Source of the DNA: Daucus carota subsp. sativus
Taxonomy: Eukaryota > Streptophyta > Magnoliopsida > Apiales > Apiaceae
Direction of reading: 5' to 3'
DNA: 64,000 bases
NCBI RefSeq assembly: GCF_001625215.2
Contig: NC_030387.2
Location: 41,315,606 to 41,379,605 of the forward strand
Shown piece by piece: positions 55,162-64,000 of the stretch. The position numbers and the translations under genes were made by a program. How positions within the stretch are numbered: position 1 is the stretch's first letter; every line of letters starts with the position of its first letter. The notes under the pieces were generated by a model. The model did not search any database. It had not been told where the DNA came from and worked only from the letters and a program-made list of their open reading frames with translations.

Positions 55162-55197
<36 letters not shown>
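55162..55197. repeat. (TA)n microsatellite
   Basis: An unbroken run of about 17 to 18 TA units lies in intergenic DNA. Confidence 0.9.
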
Positions 55198-55200
<3 letters not shown>

Positions 55201-55986
55201 AACTGAAAAATTCAATTCCTAATTAAGCATGTATTTCATTTTTGTTTTTTATACTGAATAACATGTATTTCGTTTTTCGTATGATACGCCATGAACTGTA
55301 TTGGCAAGTGTGAGCTACTGTTAAATTGCCTATTTGATACAATTGGAAAGGGGAAGCTCCCTTTCCCAAAACTTTACACCCACTTTGATTAGTTTAGTCT
55401 TATCTTTTACCTATTCTTAACAAATTTCTCAGTAGTAGTTTTTATTTGACTATTCTACAACAAATTTTAATTTTCAACTTTATATTTAGAAAATTGTAAA
55501 CTCTTTTTCAAATTTAAAGATGATAAAAATAATGATGAAGATCACGTATACATGTCCGGAAAATCACATCTTGAAAATATTTTTTTGAGGTATTAATTTC
55601 TCTCTATTTATATAATAAAATATTTTTGAAAATTGTCAAGAAAGAATTTAACGAGGTTAACTACAAATATGGATTGTTGAATTGTATATATTTTATAAGT
55701 TTAATAATTTTTAGTTATGACATGTCAAGTAAATTTTGACATTCCTGGAAGCAAAACTACAGTTTATGATTCTCGTTGAAATTTACAATGGTCTGGCAAA
55801 AAAAAAAGTTTATTTATTTTAGAAGTTTGATAAGGTGAATTCATTATTTGATAATTAACTGTTTGCAATAGCTAAAACAAATAAATTCGAAACACTAGTT
55901 AGACAAAGGTGTTTAATTAAAAAAAGGTTTGAAAAATAAATAGATATTGTAATTTATAAATCTATGCATTTGCGTCGCTTTAAAAT

Positions 55987-56203
55987 TTGTGTTTGGTTGA
56001 TAGATAGGTTTTAACTTCCTACAAGAAGTGCAAGTTATCAAGGGGGGTCTACGTAACTTCCTATCGTAGGCATTTAAAATTCCAAGGAAGTTACACTTCC
56101 CCAATTAATGTCAACCAAACAATTTTATCAAATACTACTTCCTAGATACTACTTCCTAGGAACTTCTACTCTCCACATATCTACATGTCAACCAAACAAG
56201 TAC
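55987..56203. mobile_element. Possible small inverted-repeat element
   Basis: The left end reads GTGTTTGGTTGATAGATAGG and the reverse complement of the right end ACTTGTTTGGTTGACATGTA, sharing GTTTGGTTGA. A third copy of the motif (GTCAACCAAACAA) lies inside at about 56109. Short repeats of CTACTTCCTAG occur near the right end. This fits a MITE-like element, but no target duplication is clear. Confidence 0.35.
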
Positions 56204-58928
56204 TAAGTGATAGATTGATCCCGACTTACATGGGGAAATCCATGCAAATTAGGATAAAGTTACACTCTGTGTCTCGCCTGCATGATTCAAAAGTGTTTGA
56301 TTGATTGCACAAGTATTAAGAGTCTCCACTAGTGAGATTATGAAAGCATATTCAATGTGCAATACAGTACAATGAAAATAGACAAAACATGACCTTTTCT
56401 CCTTCTCTACACTACACTTGTTCTTCTTAGCTACTAACCCAGCTTTTCCCCACTAATACAGTATGTCTCTTTCGCAAATATTATCTGATTAGCTCACTGT
56501 CTTATGCACTAATAGTATTTCAACTTCTTGGAGTTATCTCGTTACAGGTAAACTTATATTCGTATTCGGTACACAAGTCTCTCGCACTAGATCATTATTG
56601 ATAGGTGCGTTTAGGGCATGATCTTATATAGAAATTTGTAGATTTCAATGGCCGTAAATGATTCAATATGCACACTGCTGGTATACTAATCTACAGACTA
56701 AAGAATAAACACCGGAACAGAACATCCATTTATAATTATATGCTTAAGAGATAAACTGAATGTTCATTGCTACTGCTGTTATTTGGTACTGCAAAGTCAA
56801 TATATAATGACTTGCCAAAACATAAGATGACTACAAATAAACTAACTGATAAATGACTAAACTCCTAGACTCCTGGACAAACTCTAATGCTCTATTGCTT
56901 ATTCAAACAGCTCCTAAAAACACTCTGCTAAGATCACGACTAAACCTCCAAACCAGCTAACAAATAAAAACATATCCAACTAAATTAGTTTAAGATTAAT
57001 ATCCAACAAAATTAATGTATGGGTGAATTTAGCTGGTATTAAACTTGCCAAATGTAGTGATAGATGGAGGAGACAATGGAAGTGCGGTTCTCAGTATTGT
57101 TACCCACTCAACATGAAACAAAATGAATTGATGAGGCTCGGTCAACTGTTTACTGTCAGTACTTGGACTGGTGGTTCCTGTTTTCATCCAGATAGCTGGT
57201 TAGTACAATATTCTAGGGCAGTATTAATAGTATAATCTGGTATAATTCATATTCATCCACGAGAATTATTCTCAATAAATCATAATTAATCAAGTTGCAC
57301 GCAATTTCAATAACCCTTTTAATCCAAAACTTCTCTACATGTCTAGTTATCTAGGTATATATATTTTTTCTTAGGGTAATCAGATAACGTCTTAAAATCA
57401 TATCATAAATCCAAAATTATCCCAGTGATGCTAGAACATATCTTCAATTATTTTGCAGAGAAGTAAACCTAATATCATGATAAATTATGATTAAATTATG
57501 AGTTTTGACATCTTCAATGTTAAAAAAGGAATTTTTTTAAAAAAAGGATGAAGTTATTTATAGAACAATTAATTAGAAATTATATCAGAGTCGATTATTC
57601 GCTGTAAAAGTATAGTTTGATGGATTGGCTTATACTAATAAACAAACAGTATTTGTCTACCCTACTAGCCTACATCAAAACAAGTTAATGAATAAAAATA
57701 TACATCCGCTTGGCTGCTTAGGTATTGTATCTGCTTTATTTAATTTATAACGATATATAGAATCTTAAACAACATCACGATTATACTTTCGATTGATTTC
57801 AGTGGTGTTAGACCTAATATAGAACCAATGAAGTTGACTACTTACCAACCTGGGGGCCAAATGGCCAATTTATACGTACACTATCTTTATTGTTTAATTA
57901 TAATCTTAGGAGTAGAAAACAAATCTCATTAGATGAAGACTATTACTAAAGACAAATAATAGGATTCATGACCTAGTCTAAAACCAACTGCCTGATTTTT
58001 TAATTTTGTCTTTATTATTTTGTGTACTTGGCTCGGGGTGTTGTCCAAGTGTTCATTTCACATATTTATAATTTTTAAAATTTTGCAACAACTGCATTCA
58101 CCTTAATGTATGTTACAAAAGACGGAAAAGCCTTCCGTGTGGAGCGAGATTTGAGAAGCACGTCAACCTGATGGTGCTGAATTGTAGAGGTAAATTGGCC
58201 GACAAAATATGTAAATGTGATTACTGATGATTAGTAGCATGATTTAACTCATCATCTATCAAGCACAGAGTTGTCAGAATAACAAACTTATCCAAGAACT
58301 AGAAATGAAACAGTAATTACACCAACTGTTTCTTTGTTGATTCTGTTCTACACACTCGCACACATGGATTGTTTGATTAATTAAATGCGGGAGATTTCTT
58401 TGCATACATATATAGCTAGCCCAACCTTCGTTAATTAATAACCGTAAAGTTAATAATAATCTATAATAAACTAATATTAAAAATATAAAATTTTGATCTC
58501 AATATAATAATGATAAATAGTGATCGTATTATATAACGTTAATTAATTATTAATATCGACAAACTAAATTTTTTACATGTAACTTTGTTGGAGAAGAGTT
58601 ATACATACTAGCTTTCTTTTTGTTAAACGTTTATTTTGGGGTGGAAAGCGGACTACTCCTTGGGGCCAATTGACTCCTTGTTGCTTTGTGTTAATGTGTC
58701 ATCCAGAAGAGTAACGGAGTTGGTAGGCTTAGGTCTAAGCTACGTGTATATATATTTCAAGTGATAATTTAAAATTTTGCTCGTCTCGCAATTAAGCGCA
58801 GCCCTTCCATGACGTTATGTGAAATAAAACACAAGTCAAACAGACCTACGAGTTTTGCCTTACCTGCTCTCTTCCGCCTGCATCATCATCCCGCCATTTC
58901 TCCGATATTCTTTTATGAGTTTGTTTAT

Positions 58929-59115
58929 TGTGTGCTGATGGGCACATACTAAGCGCGGAATTTTATAAGTTTGGAGGATTTTATAGATTTGGAGGATTTT
59001 GATCGGTGTGGTGGTTGTATATGCTGGATCCCCATTATAAAGATAAATAGGAGCCAATAAAAGATGAGTCAAACTTATAAAATTCCGCGCTTATCATGTG
59101 CCTATGGGCACACAC
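58929..59115. repeat. Fold-back element with inverted ends of about 45 bp
   Basis: AGCGCGGAATTTTATAAGTT at about 58951 faces its exact complement AACTTATAAAATTCCGCGCT at about 59072. Both arms continue outward with GGGCACAT..TA / ATGTGCC..GGGCACAC. The spacer is about 95 bp. The right edge GTGCCTATGGGCACACACTAGT also looks like a Helitron 3' hairpin followed by CTAG. Confidence 0.7.
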
Positions 59116-62100
59116 TAGTAAAACCGTTCTTTTATTATATTATTATCTGATATAATTAATTTCTTTTTTCCACATATAAATAATTCTCTACTTATAAATA
59201 ATAAAAAACTGTTTTTTTAAGTTAAATAAAACGCTCCCAAGATATATGATCGGGTCTTTTTCATCGTGGTCACCTGACCCAGATTCAAATCAGTGATAAC
59301 TTGTCAATAAGCCGCCACAAAGTGGAGAAATCAAGTCCACTTGGGCCTAATATATGAGTATCATAATTTCCAATTCATGTTAATATAAGCCCATCAAACG
59401 AATCCTACTAAAATTTCAGTTGATGGGCCTGACACTATCAACAAATTTCTAATCATCCTTGTGGCCTGTGGGGCAATATTAATCACGGAAAACACGTGTT
59501 CGTATTACCAATTCTTGTAGCATAGAGGTAAATTAGTCCTAAAATTTTTATGCAGCATTACCTTCAGCCTTCAGGCAAAATAAACCGTTGGTATTACCAA
59601 TCGGTGGACATGGATCGATGACTAACTTATAAAGTTATAAAATCCCCAACTTCAAAACTAACGTTTGGTCTTTAAAAGCAATGAAGACGTCAAATTTTGC
59701 ATTTGATTTTAGCTGCTCGATAATATATACTAGTGTATCATTACATATTTTTTAAGCTAATTTGTGTTTAAATATTCAACTGAAAGGAAAATATCGATTT
59801 CAAATAACTGGACCTCTAAATAGATTGTAACAAAATTCGAAAGCACTCTCATCAAATATTTCACAGTAGTTGTACTTGTATCTAAGCAGTCAAATGAGTA
59901 CATAAGTTCCATATTTAATAGAAATGAAACGCGATTTGGGAAAGAAGAAAAATCTTGAAAATTCAACGAATCTGAATCAAAACACATAATAACAAAAAAT
60001 ACCAAACTCTTAAAAAGAGGATAAACGTAAGTGATGAATTGAATTCAATTATAGCCCGAATTATTGTTCGAAAGCTTCAGTTGATCAATTGACAGTCCCC
60101 GACGGCCTGATCACTGACTAAATTCTGTGGACGAAAGCGGAGATTGTAAAAGCAAGCGTGGTTCATTGTACATAACACCAACATTTCAATACACCATCTT
60201 CTTCTTTTTTTCTCTTTCTCCAAATTTCCGTTGGTGCTGGATGGTGATGTTTGATGTTCTGTTTATTTAGGTTTCGTTTTCGTGTTTGAATTTTAAAATA
60301 ATATTATTTTTTTTGTGTTTATTTGATTTTCTGGAACATATTTTACAAATTTTCCCATACTTGTTTTTGTTTTTTTGATTAATTTTCTAGAAAATAAAAC
60401 ATTTCTAAGAGAGAGAAAAATTCTTTAAATATGAGATAAATTTCAGAAAAATAAACTCCCTTCTGAGAACAGAAAAATCTAATTATTTTTTTGAAAATGA
60501 ACCGACCCTTAATTGCTCTCATGCTCAATATTTTCTAAATAAACCCACACATTTCACTTCTCAGCTCAATATTGAGCAGAAATCCATAAATCATTTCAAG
60601 ATGTATGAATATTATTTACAGGGACTTGGGTAGGGTATATAATTACGTATACGTTAAGCCTGCTTGGAAGCTGAAATGAAAGGCATCATCTATAGTATAT
60701 AATAGTAACAAGCATGCAAAAGCTTCTCACGTGAAATCATTGCATGTGCTACATATATAGGCTATAGTGGAAATTCGATTATTAATAATAATCTCGCGTT
60801 AATTAATTATCTATATTCTACTTATGCATGAGATGGAGTACTATTTGGTTGAACATATATCAGTGTCAGGTGAGTGCGAACGTATCTATCTTCGGAGTTG
60901 TGTCGCCGAAATTGAAATTTGAGTCGCTACTCCATGATGTGAATCGAATCTTTCATCTCTCGCATATCACCACCCTCCAATCAAATCAAACTATTTCTCA
61001 TTAATTGGGATTATTAAACGTTGAGTTTCTAATCGCTATCATGATTATCATCTTCTTGGATGCCTTTACTTATTTTGTTTAAATTCACAATTCCCACTTG
61101 ATTGTGTCTATCTTTATTTGGAATTTGGGGGTTTATCTCCAAAATGGCTACTCATAATTTAAGTGTTATTTTCACTTAATTATTGTTATTGTTTAGTCAT
61201 ACCTGTTAAATTCTTCGAGAATCATCCGATATAATCTTAAAAAATCTCTCATATTATGAAATTGTAACAACCTCCCCGAATTTAATGACAAATTACGTGC
61301 ACTTTTGAATTTGGTGCACACAAATGCAAAATATTAGTATTATCTTTGGAGATGTATAAACATGGCCATAAAAAAGTGTGATGGGAAGAGATGAAACAGA
61401 AGGGTGCGCGCACGCATGGAAGTATGCAAGTTGCTTTTGGTCATGCAATCAGATCTTATGATTATACAAAGAGGAGTTTTTTAATTAAGTAGCCTATCAA
61501 ATCTTACTTTTTATCTTTTTCTCCTTCGTTTTTAACTCTTTCTTTTCCTTATCGAATCTCATCACACTCATATCCTCCGCGCCACTTTATTCCTTTACTC
61601 TTCTTCACTCTTTTCCCTCATTCTCTCGCCCTAAACTTGTCCACCCATCTCTGCAATCATCAGCCCTTTGGATCCTAGCTAACTACTTCCATACATGTCG
61701 CAAAATAACTTCTCTGTATATACATGCATGAATTGCGAAAATGGTTTAGTGTCAGAATCATTAAAAATCTTAGCGAATCGGTATATTAAAAATAAAGAAT
61801 ATAGATAATCTCTTAAAAATATCAAACTTCAACCATACTTTCTCCTTGTCTATAAAACTATACCTCTACAAATTTGTAAGAAATATGTAGGAAACAAATT
61901 TTATCTAATATCTTACGTGTCCAATTTAACTAATCGCGTTGGAGATGTTCTTATGAGACCAGACTCTATGCATTCACTTCTTCCCAAAATTTAGTATTAC
62001 GAGATCAGTTTCTCTGATTCCGTTCACTCAACAAGTCCAGGAAATAGAATTCATTTTTATAGGACTAGTCTCTCATCCACGATGTATACTAATTATTAGA

Positions 62101-62123
62101 AATTCACAAGCCTAAAAACACTA

Positions 62124-62360
62124 CTCCCTCTCTTTTTTAATATTTGACGCTTTGACTTTGGACACGTATCTTTAAGTGCTTTGATCAAATAGTAAAAATT
62201 ATTTGTTTTATAATTTTTTTTCCTAAATATAAAAAATATACAATCAAAATTTTAATTTACAAAAAAAATCAATCAAAAATAATATTTTTTACTATCCGGT
62301 CAACTCATCTAAAGATGTGTGCCAAAAGTCAAAATATCAAATATTAAAAAATGAAGGGAG
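62124..62360. mobile_element. Stowaway-like MITE
   Basis: The left end CTCCCTCTCTTTTTTAATAT and right end ATATTAAAAAATGAAGGGAG form inverted repeats flanked by TA (62122-62123 and 62361-62362). The length is 237 bp. It lies about 150 bp before the TATA box of the next gene. Confidence 0.78.
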
Positions 62361-62510
62361 TAATTTGATCGAGATTCAGGGTTACAAGACTAGCTTCTCC
62401 TAATTTGAGGCACTATGCGAGCACATAATGTGTGTGTGTATACCACCCTGTCTGAGCTCCTACAGCTGGGCTCATGGGGCATGTGGAAAAAGCAGTTACG
62501 CGTTGAGTCG

Positions 62511-62520
62511 TTATAAAAAG
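62511..62520 (+). promoter_or_regulatory. TATA box of the BIG GRAIN1-like gene
   Basis: TTATAAAAAG stands about 310 bases before the ATG at 62828. A CT-rich leader typical of plant 5' UTRs fills the space between. Short frames in it (such as 62428-62679) are unlikely to be genes. Confidence 0.55.
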
Positions 62521-62827
62521 AAGAGACTAGACATTCTTTCTTTCTGTTCTCCACTCCCTCAGATCCTCCTCCACATCTCTCTCATCTTCTTCATCATCAT
62601 CATCATCCTCACTTATTCTGTTACACTATACCTCCCTCTTCTCATGCTTTGTCCTCTGCCTTTCATTACCTCCTCTTAACAACCAAACACACACATTCAT
62701 CACTCTACTTTCTTTTTGTCTACTTTTCTTCTGCACCTTCTCCCTCCTTAACTACTTCATTTCTCTACTTATTCCTCCCATTATTAAACACTATACACTT
62801 ATCGCCTTAGTTTCCAGGGTAACGTAA

Positions 62828-64000
62828 ATGGACATGTACAGGAAACATAATTATAATTTTCTTCCGGAAGACAACAAGCTCAGATACATAAGAGATCAGA
62901 ATCCTTCCTTCTCATCCACTCTACTCGACCAAATTTATCGTTCTATTGATGAAACCAGCGAGCATCGTGCTGCAGATGTTGATCAAGACTTGGTGTTTTA
63001 CAACCGGACTGTGATGACGGTGAAGAAGAAGAAACAGTACATTCATAGTGATGTGGAGGCCAAGGATGAAGCGGATTTTCAGCGGATAGAAAATTGGATG
63101 GAGAAAAGAAAGAGCGGGGAAAGGATTATCAAAACTCGTGAAAAATCAGCAGACACTGATCTTATGTACCAGAGGAAAAAAGGAGAGAAGTATGGCGGTT
63201 TTATGAATTTGAATTCAAGCTGGAGCTCTTCTGATTCTAGCTCTGGTGGCCTCTTTTCTTCCGAGGCAGAATCGAATTATGGAGTTTCCTCCAGGTCATC
63301 ATCAACAACTACTTTTAGGCCCAAGCCTATCAGAACCAGCACTGACATAAAGAAAATTACACGTGACGAGGAGCGAGATCACGACTCCGGAGGAGTTGTC
63401 AAGAGATCAAAGTTGAAGGCATTGAAGATTTACGGTGATTTAAAGAAGGCAAAGCCGCCAATTTCACCGGGCGCTAAGCTTGCTGGATTTCTCAATTCAT
63501 TTTTCACCGCAGGAGGAAATTCCAAAAAAGGCAAGATTTCAGGAGCTGATTCATCAAATACATCGCCTGCATGTTCAACCTCCAGGTCATGCCTAAGCAA
63601 ATCCCCTGGAAAATTATCCAACAATGGCACGAAAAGGTCAGTGCGGTTCTATCCAGTCAGTGTAATTGTGGACGAAGATTGTCAGCCCTGTGGACATAAA
63701 TCTTTGCAGCACAGTCAAGAAGTAAAAAAAACACCAGTTTCTGATCAAAAAAAGCGTACAAATCAAGAGCTAATGTATCATATCATGCGAAAAGATCAGA
63801 GTGTGGAAGAAGCTGCCAGAGAATTACTCAAGAATTATCAGCGAAAAGTAGAGCGCCAAATGGAAGTGGAAGATGAAGACGATGATGATGCTAGTTATGC
63901 AAGCTCCGATCTGTTCGAGCTGGATAATCTCAACGATGGCATTGATATCATCGGAAGCTACATGGAAGAATTGCCTGTATATGAAACTACTTATCTGGAT
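62828..64000 (+). CDS. BIG GRAIN1-like protein, truncated at window end
   Basis: One open frame of 391 codons runs from ATG 62828 to the last base without a stop. It starts MDMYRKHNYNF and has the family signature NPSFSSTLLDQIYRSIDE near the N-terminus. A Ser-rich middle follows, then KLKALKIYGDLKKAKPPISP with GAKLAGFLNSFFTAG, RSVRFYPVSVIVDED, and an acidic end SSDLFELDNL followed by EELPVYETT. Rice BIG GRAIN1 is a plasma-membrane-associated protein that raises auxin transport and response and enlarges grains. No transmembrane segment is seen here, also usual for the family. Only the last few residues should be missing. The second ATG (62834) is a possible start. Confidence 0.88.
   Translation, partial: MDMYRKHNYNFLPEDNKLRYIRDQNPSFSSTLLDQIYRSIDETSEHRAADVDQDLVFYNRTVMTVKKKKQYIHSDVEAKDEADFQRIENWMEKRKSGERIIKTREKSADTDLMYQRKKGEKYGGFMNLNSSWSSSDSSSGGLFSSEAESNYGVSSRSSSTTTFRPKPIRTSTDIKKITRDEERDHDSGGVVKRSKLKALKIYGDLKKAKPPISPGAKLAGFLNSFFTAGGNSKKGKISGADSSNTSPACSTSRSCLSKSPGKLSNNGTKRSVRFYPVSVIVDEDCQPCGHKSLQHSQEVKKTPVSDQKKRTNQELMYHIMRKDQSVEEAARELLKNYQRKVERQMEVEDEDDDDASYASSDLFELDNLNDGIDIIGSYMEELPVYETTYLD

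Larger units (their letters stand above)
53461..62510. other. About 9 kb without a recognisable gene
   Basis: The stretch is AT-rich with many stops in all frames. It holds a (TA)n microsatellite, a possible inverted-repeat element (55987-56203), a fold-back element (58929-59115) and a Stowaway MITE (62124-62360), listed separately. Short open frames at 57023-57235, 58860-59072 and 59757-60005 look like chance. I cannot exclude non-coding RNA genes. Confidence 0.5.

Noticed and set aside
57023-57235. 70-codon frame in the gene-poor region
   Set aside because: There is no promoter, splice context or recognisable motif; the length is within chance for this region.
59757-60005. 82-codon minus-strand frame
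   Set aside because: It has no family features and lies in AT-rich intergenic DNA.

Overview
The window is nuclear DNA of a flowering plant, almost certainly a eudicot. Genes are split by many short AT-rich GT-AG introns, the proteins belong to plant families (WOX13, clade A PP2C, USP-kinase, single-Myb-histone TRB, DUF3511, BIG GRAIN1-like), and the spaces between genes hold Stowaway-type MITEs, Helitrons and hAT-type ends. I cannot name the species from sequence alone. All gene models below were built by hand from splice sites and reading frame. In every complete model the exon lengths sum to an uninterrupted frame.

Layout. 1-1286 (-): 5' part of a WOX13-type homeobox gene, cut by the window start. 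2603-9485: a nested transposon island: a hAT-like element with 8-bp target duplication, holding a 6.36-kb Helitron that carries pieces of at least three unrelated genes (LysM receptor kinase, GT31 galactosyltransferase, NSF). 9.88-11.22 kb: repeats with Helitron-like ends just upstream of RPA49. 11336-14879 (+): RNA polymerase I subunit RPA49. 16121-20582 (-): ABA co-receptor-type PP2C (HAB1-like), divergent from 22593-25858 (+), a USP plus protein kinase of the RLCK-IX type. 26992-32957 (-): mitochondrial pyruvate dehydrogenase E2, 19 exons. 34098-36453 (-): telomere-repeat-binding single Myb histone protein. 39180-39551 (+): DUF3511 protein. 41612-46511 (-): casein kinase 1. 47477-52561 (-): P4 phospholipid flippase. 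52.6-62.8 kb: about 10 kb without a gene. 62828-64000 (+): BIG GRAIN1-like auxin-related protein, running off the window end.

The genes do not form a pathway. They are an ordinary conserved eudicot neighbourhood: from memory, the set RPA49, PDH-E2, DUF3511, P4-ATPase and BIG GRAIN-like also lies close together on Arabidopsis chromosome 3 (around At3g139xx), with partial copies on chromosome 1 (At1g542xx). The least ordinary part is the nested gene-capturing Helitron at 2.6-9.5 kb, whose insertion history can be read because an uninterrupted copy of the target lies next to it.
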